Of a stretch of DNA of 64,000 bases, positions 43,414 through 52,614 are shown in pieces. A model generated the notes under the pieces. The model was given only the letters and a program-made list of their open reading frames with translations, did not search any database and was not told where the DNA came from. A program made the position numbers and the translations under genes. Source of the DNA: CAWACP01 sp963832965 (GTDB taxonomy: Bacteria > Acidobacteriota > Terriglobia > Bryobacterales > Bryobacteraceae). Every line of letters starts with the position of its first letter. Positions within the stretch are counted from its first letter, which is position 1. The stretch covers positions 1 through 64,000 of the forward strand of contig CAWHVW010000001.1 of the NCBI GenBank assembly GCA_963832965.1, read 5' to 3'.

Positions 43414-44817
43414 TCAGGACGGCTGCAGCGCGTTCTCCGCGGCCGCCTGCACATCGCCGTTCATATTCAGATAATGGAAACCGGCGCGCGTCAGCCGGGC
43501 GCGATCCAGCACGTTGCGGCCATCCAGCACCAGCCGCGTGCGCATCGCGGCGGCCACCGCCTCCCAGTTCATCTCGCGATACTGTGGCCACTCGGTCACC
43601 AGCACCAGGGCATCGGCGCCTTCCGCGGTGTGCTCCGCCGTCTCGCAGCAGAATACGCCGATATTGGGATATTCCCGCCGGAAGCGCTCCAGCGCCACCG
43701 GGTCATGCACCTTCACCCGGCAGCCGCGCTCCACCAGTTTCCGGGCAATTTCAATGGCCGGCGCCTCGCGCAGATCGTCGGTATTCGGCTTGAACGCCAG
43801 GCCCAGCAGGGCCACCGTGCGGCCCTTCAGAATCTTCAGCTCCGCCAGAAGCTTCTCGATAACGCGTTCCCTCTGGCGCACGTTCACGATCCGGGCAGCC
43901 TCGACAATGTGCATCCCCAGTCCGTACTCCGCGGCCGTGGAAACCAGAGCGGCGGTATCCTTGCCAAAGCAGGAGCCTCCCCAGCCCAGACCGGCCTGCA
44001 GAAAGCGGCTGCCGATGCGCGCGTCGAGGCCGATCCCCTTGGCCACCTGGGTAATGTCCGCTCCCACCTTTTCGGCGAGTTGGCCAATCTCGTTGATGTA
44101 GCTGATTTTCAGCGCCAGAAAAGCGTTCGCCGCGTACTTGATCAGCTCGGCCGACGCGAGGTCGGTGGAAACCAGCGGCACCGCCCCCAGATCCTCGGGG
44201 CGGGGCAGATACGCGGGCGGCACGAAAGTCTGGTCGAGGACCGGCCGGTACAGCGTATACAGCACCTCCAGTGAACGGCTGTCGTCGGAGCCGATGACCA
44301 CGCGGTCCGCGTACAGCGTGTCGTGCAGGGCCGTTCCCTCGCGCAGGAATTCCGGGTTTGACGCCACCGAAAATTGTCCGCCCGCGGAGCGGCCGTGGGC
44401 CTCTTCGTACGACTCGCGCAAAAGCGCGTCCACCCAGTTCCCGCTGCCGATGGGCACCGTGGATTTGTTCACCACCACGGCGTACTCGCCGTCGAAGTGC
44501 TGCCCAATGGCCTTTGCCGCGGCCTGCAGGTACTGCAGATCGGGACTGCCCCCCGGACCCGGAGGCGTTCCCACCGCGATGAAGATGACCTGCGATCCGG
44601 GTATCGCCGCCGCGAAACTGGTGGTAAACCGGATTCTCTCGCGGGCTTCCGACATGAACTGTTCGAGGAACGGTTCATAAATCGTGGGTATGCCCTTTTC
44701 GAGCGAATCGACCTTGGATTGATCCGTGTCCACGCACGTGACTTCGTGGCCCAGCCACGCCAGGCAAACGCCTGTGGTCAGTCCGACATACCCCGTTCCG
44801 ATGATGCTGACTTTCAT
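43414..44817 (-). CDS. ugd: UDP-glucose 6-dehydrogenase
   Basis: A 467-residue nucleotide-sugar dehydrogenase. It begins MKVSIIGTGYVGLTTGVCLAWLGHEV (NAD motif), has KSTVPIGSG, the middle FLALKISYINEIGQLAEKVGAD and the catalytic Cys in LGWGGSCFGKD near residue 265, then GLAFKPNTDDLREAP. UDP-glucose is oxidised to UDP-glucuronate for exopolysaccharide or further sugar nucleotides. No partner gene is adjacent; the small gene upstream is 8 bp away and may be co-transcribed. Confidence 0.95.
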   Translation of the reverse strand: MKVSIIGTGYVGLTTGVCLAWLGHEVTCVDTDQSKVDSLEKGIPTIYEPFLEQFMSEARERIRFTTSFAAAIPGSQVIFIAVGTPPGPGGSPDLQYLQAAAKAIGQHFDGEYAVVVNKSTVPIGSGNWVDALLRESYEEAHGRSAGGQFSVASNPEFLREGTALHDTLYADRVVIGSDDSRSLEVLYTLYRPVLDQTFVPPAYLPRPEDLGAVPLVSTDLASAELIKYAANAFLALKISYINEIGQLAEKVGADITQVAKGIGLDARIGSRFLQAGLGWGGSCFGKDTAALVSTAAEYGLGMHIVEAARIVNVRQRERVIEKLLAELKILKGRTVALLGLAFKPNTDDLREAPAIEIARKLVERGCRVKVHDPVALERFRREYPNIGVFCCETAEHTAEGADALVLVTEWPQYREMNWEAVAAAMRTRLVLDGRNVLDRARLTRAGFHYLNMNGDVQAAAENALQPS

Positions 44818-44825
44818 GAAAGCTG

Positions 44826-45116
44826 CTACCTGGTTGCCTTGCGAGCGCGCGTCTTTTTCTTCTCGACCGGTTCTTCTACCACGGTCGCGGCCTCGGGAAC
44901 CACGGCGGCCAGCACTTCCGCGAAGAGCTCCTGCTTCTTCAGTTCCTTTTTCGAGGGCGGCGGCTGTTCATGACGGTAATCGTGGTCGTGATAGCAGGTG
45001 CGGCAGCGGACTTTCGCGGCCTGGTCCCCGATGATGGAGACAATCGCGTGATTGGTCAGCCGCTTGCATTTGACACAGAAATCGTCAATCACATCTCCCA
45101 GGCGGAGGTCAGACAT
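44826..45116 (-). CDS. Small Cys-rich zinc-binding-like protein of unknown function
   Basis: A 96-residue protein. Two C-x-x-C pairs (F-C-V-K-C near residues 14-17 and V-R-C-R-T-C near 38-41) with interspersed histidines form a rubredoxin-like or zinc-ribbon knuckle. The last 45 residues are a charged low-complexity tail (Lys/Glu/Ala/Pro). It is just upstream of ugd. No family name recognised; a nucleic-acid-binding role is plausible. Confidence 0.6.
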   Translation of the reverse strand: MSDLRLGDVIDDFCVKCKRLTNHAIVSIIGDQAAKVRCRTCYHDHDYRHEQPPPSKKELKKQELFAEVLAAVVPEAATVVEEPVEKKKTRARKATR

Positions 45117-45176
45117 AGCGCGTACTGCCCGAAGTATAACAGAGGGTTATCACCCGACGTATAAACAGAGGGCTTG

Positions 45177-47717
45177 TCAAAAGATGCGCTCCTGCCGCTT
45201 CAGCGTGCCCACCGAACCGATATTGGCGATACCGAAAGATCCCAGTATCTGCGTTTCATCGCGCCCGCCATAGTCCAGCCGGCGATATTGCACGCTGAAA
45301 CCGCAGCAGTCCGTGTTGTAGGTGGTCTGCGCGGCCATATACTCCAGCAAACCCATCTTATAGTCGTAATAGAAGCTCATCCCGGCGCTCAAACCGCGCC
45401 GGTTCGGCTCGCCGTATCCGATGATCCCGCGGAACTGGCCCGAAGTAGGCGAGAGAATGGTTACCGGGCTGTTGGGCGGGTCGTCCCGCATTTGCGCCTG
45501 GCCTATCGAGAAAAAGTAGTGCGAAAGACGGTAGTCCGCGCTAACCACGTTGGCCACCACCGCCGAATGCAGCGGATCGTAATCGGTTTCCCACTCCAGG
45601 CCGACCTTCTGCTGGAACCGCAGAAGCGACGTAACCGGCGAGTAGCTCCGGGGCCCGTCGATGAACGCGAACGGAGTCAGCAGAATGCTGCTCCAGATTA
45701 CGTTTCGCTGGCCGTCCACCACCGCGCCGCCGAACGTAGGGTCGAAGTAGCGGACCTGGCTGAGCTGCCAGCTCAAGACCTCATCCACGCTGTCGTCCTT
45801 GCGCTTTACGTACAGACGGTTGGTCAGCGAGAGCTGCAGTTCGGTGGTGTCGGTCATCAGGTCCGCATCGTCGAAGTGGATCACGCGCAACGCCTCGGGG
45901 CCGATGCCGCCCACGTAATGGAACTCGGCCCGGGGCTCGATCACATGCTTCAACTTTTTCCCCAGCCAGGAAGGCGCCGGGAAAATGCGCGAGAGCGAAG
46001 GCGGAATAAAATCGAGGGTGAACTCGCGCGAGCTCACCAGGAGACTGCCCGCCAATGAGCGATCGGCGCTCAGGCTCTCCCCATACTCGGTCTCATGCAG
46101 GGAAAAACTGGGCACCAGCGTGAAGTCGGCCAGCCGGATACTGGTGGTGAAGCGCGGCCACAGATCCACTCGATCGACCAACGTGGGGGTGGTGATGGTC
46201 ACTTCGTTGGGCACCGCTGGCTCGGTCCGGTCCATGGCTCCTCCGGTCGCGTCCAGAGAGAAGTAGACGGGAAACGGCATGGGCAGCTCGGTCTCGCGCA
46301 TCAGGAACTCGCCTTCCGGCAGATGGCGAATGATCACCGAGTCGTTGGGCTGTGTGGGAACGAAATCGAACGTCTCGATGCGGTCGGCGACAAAGTTCAC
46401 GCCCCATGTGTCCTCGTGCTTGGTCACGTAGCCGACCGAGTGCGATTCGTTGAATATACCCTCGCTGAACGACTCCGAGAACTGCTGGCGGAATGTATAT
46501 GAACTCAGGTAGCTCAGTTCGCCGCCCGCGAACCAGCCATCGCCCAGATCCGCGCGGCCCCGGGCGGTAATTTGAAACCCCGGAGTGGCCACGCGGCCAG
46601 GCCCGCCCTGGTCGTCAATGCCGTACGCAATCACCGAAAAGTCCGTCCCCGGCTTGACCTTCTCCCGGAACGTGAAGTTGCTGGCAAGGCCGGCGCTGGT
46701 GAAATACTGCGCCCGGTACAGCAGATCGGCGCTGGGATTGATGGCCCAGTAGTAACCGAGGCCGAACATCTGGCCATAGCGCGAACTATTGCCTATGTTG
46801 GGTGAAAGGAACCCGCTCTCCCGCGGGTTGCGCTCCAGAGATTTGTAGAAAACCGGCATGTAGAACAGCGGCACCCAGCGCACGAAAAAGACCGCCCGGT
46901 AGCCGAGAGCCTTCTCGCGCGGCACAATCACAAACCGGTTCCCGCGCAGCCTCCACCACGGTTTTGGAATCTTGCAGTCGGTGACAAACCCCTGATGCAG
47001 GATGTACTTCTCCTTGATGCGCTCCGCCCAGCGGGCCTGGAAATAGAAAGGGTTGCTGGTGGTGAGCAGACCGGGCTTCGATTCAATCTTCGACGGTGAG
47101 GTTCCGGCCACTACATAGAACTTCCCGGTCTCGTCGTTGACGTTATATTCGGCGTGGTCGCACAGCAGCTTGTCGCCGGTGACGAAGTTCTCGAACCGGA
47201 CATGGCCGCTGGCCTTCGCATCGCCGGTATCGCGATTGTAATCAACGGTATCGGCGTCCAGCGCCATGCTGGTGGTTTCGATATGAGCGGCGCCTTTCAG
47301 ATGGTACCAGGAGGAGTCCATTTCCTGGCTGACGGCATGCACCAGAACCTCACCTTCGGCGGGCGCGTTCGGCCGGGGCGTCAGCAGTTTTACGCCCGGG
47401 TTCACGCTCTGTGGATGGCCCTCTTCGGTTTGGGGCGCGAGGGGCACCGGGGGGTTGAAGACCTGCGCAGCTGCACCACTTACGAAGGCAAGATTCAGGA
47501 GAAGGGTGAGGAAATGTCTCCAACCGCAATAAAGTTCGTGACATCCTCCACCAAGTATGGTAGATAATTGCAGAGGGCCTCTTGGTCTGAAGAGGACGCG
47601 ACGCTGTCGCGAGGGGCTCAACGCAAACGGTATCACGGGGCATCGCTTTATAGCAAGACGCTGTAGTGCAACACCCGGCGCCGGCCGATAGGGTAAGAGA
47701 AACCGGCTAACCACCAT
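45177..47717 (-). CDS. lptD: LPS-assembly outer-membrane protein LptD
   Basis: Up to 846 residues. A hydrophobic signal segment (LTLLLNLAFVSGAAAQ) lies at residues ~70-85. After it comes the OstA/LptA-like beta-jellyroll (YHLKGAAHIETTSMALDADTVDYNRDTGDAKASGHVRFE and LLCDHAEYNVNDETGKFYVV), then the LptD barrel domain, ending in the aromatic-poor QERIF. It inserts LPS into the outer membrane, which shows a Gram-negative envelope. The start is uncertain: no ATG, GTG or TTG stands close before the signal segment; candidates are GTG 47636 or the far 47717, giving an atypically long leader. A short divergent gene begins at 47716. Confidence 0.88.
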   Translation of the reverse strand: MVVSRFLLPYRPAPGVALQRLAIKRCPVIPFALSPSRQRRVLFRPRGPLQLSTILGGGCHELYCGWRHFLTLLLNLAFVSGAAAQVFNPPVPLAPQTEEGHPQSVNPGVKLLTPRPNAPAEGEVLVHAVSQEMDSSWYHLKGAAHIETTSMALDADTVDYNRDTGDAKASGHVRFENFVTGDKLLCDHAEYNVNDETGKFYVVAGTSPSKIESKPGLLTTSNPFYFQARWAERIKEKYILHQGFVTDCKIPKPWWRLRGNRFVIVPREKALGYRAVFFVRWVPLFYMPVFYKSLERNPRESGFLSPNIGNSSRYGQMFGLGYYWAINPSADLLYRAQYFTSAGLASNFTFREKVKPGTDFSVIAYGIDDQGGPGRVATPGFQITARGRADLGDGWFAGGELSYLSSYTFRQQFSESFSEGIFNESHSVGYVTKHEDTWGVNFVADRIETFDFVPTQPNDSVIIRHLPEGEFLMRETELPMPFPVYFSLDATGGAMDRTEPAVPNEVTITTPTLVDRVDLWPRFTTSIRLADFTLVPSFSLHETEYGESLSADRSLAGSLLVSSREFTLDFIPPSLSRIFPAPSWLGKKLKHVIEPRAEFHYVGGIGPEALRVIHFDDADLMTDTTELQLSLTNRLYVKRKDDSVDEVLSWQLSQVRYFDPTFGGAVVDGQRNVIWSSILLTPFAFIDGPRSYSPVTSLLRFQQKVGLEWETDYDPLHSAVVANVVSADYRLSHYFFSIGQAQMRDDPPNSPVTILSPTSGQFRGIIGYGEPNRRGLSAGMSFYYDYKMGLLEYMAAQTTYNTDCCGFSVQYRRLDYGGRDETQILGSFGIANIGSVGTLKRQERIF

Positions 47718-48576
47718 GAACTGCCTTTACTGCCGCGCCTGGAATTCGGACGACGAACATCGCTGCCAGCGTTGTGGGCGCCGGTTGCACTATTCGGCTG
47801 CTCCCCTTGGCGCTTCGCCGCAGTATGCGCACACGGCACTGGCGGAAGAACGGGCTCCCCGGCCGCGCGTCCAGGCCAAAGCCGTTCCACGGGCCCCGGA
47901 ACTGGTGCCGGGCTCGGGAACGGGCCGCCGGCAGGGTCCCTCCTATCAGCGCACGCTGTTTGGGACGAAGGACATGGGCCAGGTTCTCCCGTTCAGCGCG
48001 TTTGTCGGGGGAGGCGCCGCCAACGAAAAACCGGCTTCGCCGCGGGCCACGCGTTCCCGGGTCCGCAGGCAGATTTCGACCAACCAGCAAACTCTGAATT
48101 TCACCTCTTCGCTGGTCACTCCGGCACTGTCGCGGCCCGCTCACGAAGGCGTCATCTATTGCGACGCGCGCGTGGCCTCGCTCGAGCATCGGAGCCTCGC
48201 GGCCTTTGTGGACAGCACTCTGGTAGCCCTCGCGCTCGGCGCATTCGTAGCCACTCTGTATTCCTTCGGTGGCGAGGTGCTGCTCAACCGGCAGAGCGCG
48301 CCCATATACATTGCGGTTGCCGCGATGACCGTGCTGTTGTACCGGTTGCTCTGGTGTCTCGGCAATGGAGACAGCCCGGGCATGCGGGCCATGCAACTTC
48401 GCCTGGTAAACCTGGATGGCCGCAGACCCAGCCGGCGCCAGCGGCTCCTGCGCCTTTTCTCCGGATGGCTGAGCGTCCTGCCGGCCGGCCTGGGTCTGTT
48501 CTGGGCGCTGGCCGACGAAGAATCGCTCACCTGGCACGATCACATCTCTCAGACGTTCCCCACCTCGCGCGAATAG
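47716..48576 (+). CDS. RDD-family membrane protein with N-terminal zinc ribbon
   Basis: A 286-residue protein. The first 25 residues hold a zinc ribbon (MNCLYCRAWNSDDEHRCQRCGRR). A ~130-residue polar linker follows, then an RDD domain: RVASLEHRSLAAFVDSTLVALALGAF (Arg-Asp-Asp-like start), helices TAAMTVLLYRLLWCLG and GDSPGMRAMQLRLVNLDGRRPS, ending DHISQTFP. The RDD domain is a transport-associated fold of unclear function. It overlaps the lptD start on the other strand, so the two genes share a tiny promoter region. Confidence 0.8.
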   Translation: MNCLYCRAWNSDDEHRCQRCGRRLHYSAAPLGASPQYAHTALAEERAPRPRVQAKAVPRAPELVPGSGTGRRQGPSYQRTLFGTKDMGQVLPFSAFVGGGAANEKPASPRATRSRVRRQISTNQQTLNFTSSLVTPALSRPAHEGVIYCDARVASLEHRSLAAFVDSTLVALALGAFVATLYSFGGEVLLNRQSAPIYIAVAAMTVLLYRLLWCLGNGDSPGMRAMQLRLVNLDGRRPSRRQRLLRLFSGWLSVLPAGLGLFWALADEESLTWHDHISQTFPTSRE

Positions 48577-48606
48577 CCTCCGGCCGGGGTCATGGCCCTG
48601 CGCCGC

Positions 48607-48627
48607 GTGGGGCAGGGCCGCGCCCGT
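48607..48627. repeat. Dispersed palindromic element (copy 8, degenerate)
   Basis: GTGGGGCAGGGCCGCGCCCGT between the RDD gene and the convergent small secreted gene. The right arm of the palindrome has diverged from the GCCCTGC of other copies, so this copy may no longer fold well. Confidence 0.5.
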
Positions 48628-48631
48628 TGCT

Positions 48632-49099
48632 CTACTGCTTGTCGAACACCAGCTTCTGATCGCCTTCCCCCTGCGGGCTGGCGATGTGGGCCTGCCTTGT
48701 CAAAACTTTCCCATCGTCGGAAAGCACCATGGTTCCGTGGATGGTCACATCGGCGCCACCGAAGTTCGCCTTCGAATCCACTACCAGCGTCTTGCCGTCC
48801 CAATGGGCGTTACTGGTCATGTCGCTTCCCATGACCGTGTTCTTCGAATCCTTGCCGTCGGTCGTGTAGGTAAGATCCCACTGCATGTCTCCCTGGCTGG
48901 ACGACATGGCCACGGATTCTTTCACCACCGGATCCTTATGATCGATGGTGTCTGTCCGGCTGTCGGGCGGGGGCATCGGACCGAAATCGCTTTTTGTGGC
49001 ATTCAGTTTCCAGGTGCCCGAGAAATTTGGTTTGGCGTCGTCTTGCGCAAACGCCGCAAATGCAAGCAGCAATAGTGAAATGATGAGCTTCCGGCCCAT
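48632..49099 (-). CDS. Small secreted protein of unknown function
   Basis: A 155-residue protein from ATG 49099 with an AGGAG ribosome-binding site 7-8 bp upstream. Signal peptide MGRKLIISLLLLAFAAFAQ, then N-F-S-G-T-W-K-L-N-A-T-K-S-D-F, the start typical of small beta-barrel proteins abundant in Acidobacteria (lipocalin-like folds). The middle (DGKTLVVDSKANFGGADVTIHG) is beta-rich and glycine-rich. Function unknown. A much longer frame in this phase upstream is a shadow of the M20 gene. Confidence 0.75.
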   Translation of the reverse strand: MGRKLIISLLLLAFAAFAQDDAKPNFSGTWKLNATKSDFGPMPPPDSRTDTIDHKDPVVKESVAMSSSQGDMQWDLTYTTDGKDSKNTVMGSDMTSNAHWDGKTLVVDSKANFGGADVTIHGTMVLSDDGKVLTRQAHIASPQGEGDQKLVFDKQ

Positions 49100-49237
49100 T
49101 CGTGTCTCCTTCAGTTTCGTGTAACGGGTGCGTGCCCGGTTGTCCTTTCGATTATACGGGTACCGTGGTGATCCGGTTCCAAAGGAACGGTAAGGATTAA
49201 GCGGGACTGCGCTATACTTGCTCCTCCGAGCCACCCT

Positions 49238-50560
49238 ATGAAAAGCGCGGGAATTCTCCTCTCGTTGAGCATCGCCGTCGCGGGCGCCGATTTGCAGCCG
49301 CTGGTGGATCAGCAGGTGCCCTCCCTGCTGGCCGTCTACAAGGATCTGCACGCGCATCCCGAGCTCTCTCACCACGAAGAGAAAACCTCCGCATTTGTGG
49401 CGGATGAGTTGCGCCAGGCCGGCTACACGGTTACCGGGCACGTGGGGAAATATGCGGACGGCACTGCCGCCTTCGGCATCGTTGGCGTGCTGAAGAATGG
49501 CCCGGGGCCGGTGGTGCTGGTGCGCACCGAGCTGGACGCGCTGCCGGTGGAGGAAAAAACCGGCCTGCCGTATGCCAGCAAAGTTCGCGGCACTAATGCC
49601 GCGGGGCAAGATGTCGGAGTCATGCACGCCTGCGGGCACGATCTGCACATGACGTCGCTTCTGGGAACGGCGCGCATGCTGGCCAGCCTGAAGGATCGCT
49701 GGAGCGGCACATTGGTCATGATCGGCCAGCCATCGGAGGAGACCATCGACGGCGCGCGCGCCATGCTGGCCGACGGCCTGTACTCCCGATTCCCGCGGCC
49801 CGATTACGCCATCGCGCTCCATGACACTCCCGGAATCGAAGTGGGAAAGGTAGGGGTGGTGGCGGGCCCGCTGGCGGCCAGCTCCAACTCCGTGGACGTG
49901 ACCATTCGCGGCCTGGGAGGACACGGCGCCCATCCGGAGGCGACCAAAGATCCCATCGTCATGGCCGCGGAATTCATCATGGCATTGCAGACCATCGTCA
50001 GCCGGCAGATCTCGCCGCAGGACCCCGCGGTGGTCACCGTGGGCTCCATCCACGGCGGTTCCAAACACAACATCATCCCCGACGAAGTGGTTCTGCAGTT
50101 GACCGTCCGCGCGTTTAACGAGGATGTTCGCCGGCATATCCTGGCGGACATCGATCGCACCGCGCGCGGCATCGCCCTTGCCGGCGGCGTGCCGGACGAT
50201 CGCGCGCCCATCGTGAAGGTGAGCGAAACCGAAGCGGTTCCGGCAACCTGGAACAACCCGCAGCTCGCTGCTCGCATGAAGGGCGTCTTCGTGGCGGCCC
50301 TCGGCGAGAATAACGTAGTGGAACCGCGCCCCGAAATGGCCAGCGAGGACTTCGGACTGCTCGGCCTGGACGGACACCAGATTCCCACTTTCATGTTCCT
50401 GCTGGGCGCCACTTCCGCGGAACATATGGCGGAGAGCAAGCGTACCGGAACTCCCCTGCCGTCGCTGCACTCCAGCCTCTTCTATCCGGAGGCCGAACCC
50501 GCCATCCGCACCGGCGTTATCGCCACCACGGCGGCGGTGCTGGACCTGCTGCGGAAGTAA
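49238..50560 (+). CDS. M20-family metal-dependent amidohydrolase
   Basis: A 440-residue secreted protein (signal MKSAGILLSLSIAVAGA). The M20D block order is LHAHPELSHHEEKTSAFVADELR, TELDALPVEEKTGLPYAS, HACGHDLHMTSLLG and GQPSEETIDGARAML, then the dimerisation domain and a late EDFGLL. These belong to hippurate hydrolase/IAA-amino-acid amidohydrolase relatives. Substrate is an N-acyl amino acid or similar; it acts in the periplasm. It is followed 5 bp on by rlmH, so they may be co-transcribed. Confidence 0.88.
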   Translation: MKSAGILLSLSIAVAGADLQPLVDQQVPSLLAVYKDLHAHPELSHHEEKTSAFVADELRQAGYTVTGHVGKYADGTAAFGIVGVLKNGPGPVVLVRTELDALPVEEKTGLPYASKVRGTNAAGQDVGVMHACGHDLHMTSLLGTARMLASLKDRWSGTLVMIGQPSEETIDGARAMLADGLYSRFPRPDYAIALHDTPGIEVGKVGVVAGPLAASSNSVDVTIRGLGGHGAHPEATKDPIVMAAEFIMALQTIVSRQISPQDPAVVTVGSIHGGSKHNIIPDEVVLQLTVRAFNEDVRRHILADIDRTARGIALAGGVPDDRAPIVKVSETEAVPATWNNPQLAARMKGVFVAALGENNVVEPRPEMASEDFGLLGLDGHQIPTFMFLLGATSAEHMAESKRTGTPLPSLHSSLFYPEAEPAIRTGVIATTAAVLDLLRK

Positions 50561-50565
50561 GCGCG

Positions 50566-50985
50566 GTGCGGGTGTATCTGTATTTCATCGGCAAAGTGCG
50601 CGACCGCCACGCGCACGCGATTGCCGAAGAGTACATGAAGCGCAGCGGGCGATTCGCATCCTGCGAAATGCGGGAAGTCGATTCCCGGCGAGTGGACCTG
50701 CGCGCGAAGCATGGGGCGGCGATGAAAGTGCTGCTGGATCCCGCCGGGCGTCTGCTCGATTCGAAGCAGTTTGCGGACCTGGCCCGGAAGTGCGAGGAGG
50801 AGGCGCGAGACCTGGTGTTCGTCATCGGCGGAGCGGATGGTTTGCCGCCGGCGTGGCGCGAGCAGGCCGATCTGCTGCTGTCGCTCTCGGCCATGACATG
50901 GCCGCACGAACTGGCCCGGGCCATGCTGGCGGAGCAGATTTACCGGGCGTTCACGACGCTTCGCGGCCACCCTTATCCGCGCTAG
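50566..50985 (+). CDS. rlmH: 23S rRNA (pseudouridine1915-N3)-methyltransferase
   Basis: A 139-residue SPOUT methyltransferase starting at GTG 50566. The family landmarks are the N-terminal YFIGKVRD, EEARDLVFVIGGADGL (knot SAM loop), and the C-terminal LSLSAMTWPHELARAMLAEQIYRAFTTLRGHPYPR, the highly conserved RlmH end. It methylates pseudouridine 1915 in helix 69 of 23S rRNA. Its 3' end overlaps the convergent membrane gene by 35 bp. Confidence 0.93.
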   Translation: MRVYLYFIGKVRDRHAHAIAEEYMKRSGRFASCEMREVDSRRVDLRAKHGAAMKVLLDPAGRLLDSKQFADLARKCEEEARDLVFVIGGADGLPPAWREQADLLLSLSAMTWPHELARAMLAEQIYRAFTTLRGHPYPR

Positions 50986-51625
50986 CAGCCACCGGCCGAT
51001 CCAGCCACCACGCCACCGCGGCGACGAACACGTAAAAGGCCAGGCCGGAACTGGCCAGCGCGGCGATGTCCTTCGGCGGCGGACCGTACGTGTTGATGAT
51101 CAGCACCACCAGCAGAAACAGCGCCAGAACCAGCAGGCCGTAGTTGGGCCGCGGCACCTTCCGCCGGTAGATCCAGAACCCGGCGATCAGCGTCGCCGCT
51201 TCCACCAGAAAGCTCAGGGTTGGGCTGTTCCAAATTCCAAACCCGACGCAAGGACCGTGGAAGCCGATGGGAAGGTCGGGGCGGTGCATGGGCAGATCGA
51301 GGAACCAGTGCGAGAGCACGCAGGCGGCCACGACCAGCGCTGCGCGAGTGTGGCGGGGACCCTTGTAGATAGGCAGCAATCGCACCAGCAGGAACGCGCC
51401 CGCGGCCCACACCAGCGACATCACCAGCGAGTGCGACCATGGATACGCCGTGAATTCGATGGGAGCGTCGGCGTTGGGCGATAAACGAACCTTCTCCGCG
51501 CCGGTGAGCACCAGCACGATCCACAACATATCGACGAACTGCGTGGCGACAAACAATACGCCCAGCGAGACCTTGCGCTCGGCCGCCTTGAACGCAAAGG
51601 CGGCGCCGTAGTGGCCTATGAGCAT
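50951..51625 (-). CDS. Membrane protein, metal-dependent hydrolase-like
   Basis: About 224 residues from ATG 51625 (MLIGHYGAAFAFKA). The opening G-H-Y-G-A-A-F, VATQFVDMLWIVLVLTGAE, PWSHSLVMSLVWAAGAFL and SHWFLDLPMHRPDLP are similar to the YdjM/DUF457-like family of membrane hydrolases with conserved His/Asp. About six helices. The enzymatic activity is predicted only. It is convergent with rlmH. Confidence 0.68.
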   Translation of the reverse strand: MLIGHYGAAFAFKAAERKVSLGVLFVATQFVDMLWIVLVLTGAEKVRLSPNADAPIEFTAYPWSHSLVMSLVWAAGAFLLVRLLPIYKGPRHTRAALVVAACVLSHWFLDLPMHRPDLPIGFHGPCVGFGIWNSPTLSFLVEAATLIAGFWIYRRKVPRPNYGLLVLALFLLVVLIINTYGPPPKDIAALASSGLAFYVFVAAVAWWLDRPVAASADKGGREAS

Positions 51626-51633
51626 CCGATTCT

Positions 51634-52614
51634 TTGTATCGCATTCGCGTGACGGAGTCCAGCGGACACCTAGAATGGGGTGTGCGACACCAGGACGCGC
51701 GGCGCCAGCCGCGTCACCGCCCGATACCATCGGAACGCGCCTGTCGCCGCGTATCCCTGGTGCTGGGAGCATTCGCCCTGTGCGCATCGGGTATCGCCCA
51801 GGATTTCGACAATCTGCGCATCGACCGTGTCACCACCGGGCTCACTTACGCGGAAGGGCCCGCCTGGTCGCGCGACGGCTATCTGGTGGTCAGCGATATT
51901 CCGAATAATGAGATCTGGCGATGGCAGTCCGGCGGGCAGCGCGAATTGATGCGCGCGAATTCGAACGGCGCCAACGGGAATGCGTTCGACGCCCAAGGGC
52001 GGCTTTACACGTGCGAAGCGCATACCCGCCGGGTGGTGCGCGCGGAAAAAAATGGCCGCATCGAAGTGCTGGCCGACAAGTGGCAGGGGCGCAGGCTCAA
52101 TGAGCCGAATGACATCGTGGTGCGGCGCGACGGGCACGTGTGGTTTACCGACCCGGCCTTCGGCCCCGCCAACGAGCGGCGCGAGCTCGACTTCTATGGC
52201 GTGTATCACATCACCCCACGGGGCGTGCTGGAAGTGGTCGCGAAGCCCGCCGGCCGGCCCAACGGAATTGCCCTCGCGCCCGACGGCCGAACGCTGTATG
52301 TCACGAACTCGGACGAACACAACATCCGCGCGTACGACATCGCGCGCAACGGAGCCGCGTCCAACGAACGTATAGTTGTAAGCGGCATCGAGGGCGTGCC
52401 CGACGGCATGAAGGTGGATGAGAATGGAAACCTGTATGTGGCCGCGAAGAAGCTTGACATCTTCAGCGCGGCTGGGAAGCCGCTGGGCGCGGTGGCGCTT
52501 GACGAAACTCCGTCCAACTGCGCGTTTGGCGGGCCCGACATGGACGTGCTGTTTGTGACCGCGCGAACCTCGGTGTATCTTGTTCGGCTCGGCGTGAAGG
52601 GCGCCACGCCATGA
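51634..52614 (+). CDS. SMP-30/gluconolactonase-like beta-propeller protein
   Basis: About 326 residues from TTG 51634; a start further in (before the hydrophobic SLVLGAFALCASGIAQ) is likely, since that segment looks like the real signal peptide. Propeller blocks: LTYAEGPAWSRDGYLVVSDIPNNEIWRW (metal Glu), RLNEPNDIVVRRDGHVWFTDPAFG (Asn/Asp) and LDETPSNCAFGGPDMDVLFVTARTSVY. These are the SMP-30/LRE family ligands for a divalent metal in lactonases. It probably hydrolyses a sugar lactone outside the cytoplasm. Overlaps the NUDIX gene start by 4 bp. Confidence 0.83.
   Translation: MYRIRVTESSGHLEWGVRHQDARRQPRHRPIPSERACRRVSLVLGAFALCASGIAQDFDNLRIDRVTTGLTYAEGPAWSRDGYLVVSDIPNNEIWRWQSGGQRELMRANSNGANGNAFDAQGRLYTCEAHTRRVVRAEKNGRIEVLADKWQGRRLNEPNDIVVRRDGHVWFTDPAFGPANERRELDFYGVYHITPRGVLEVVAKPAGRPNGIALAPDGRTLYVTNSDEHNIRAYDIARNGAASNERIVVSGIEGVPDGMKVDENGNLYVAAKKLDIFSAAGKPLGAVALDETPSNCAFGGPDMDVLFVTARTSVYLVRLGVKGATP

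Noticed and set aside
48632..50470. 612-codon minus-strand frame containing the small secreted protein at its end
   Set aside because: Only the last 155 codons (from ATG 49099, with a good ribosome-binding site and signal peptide) look real; the rest is the antisense of the M20 gene.
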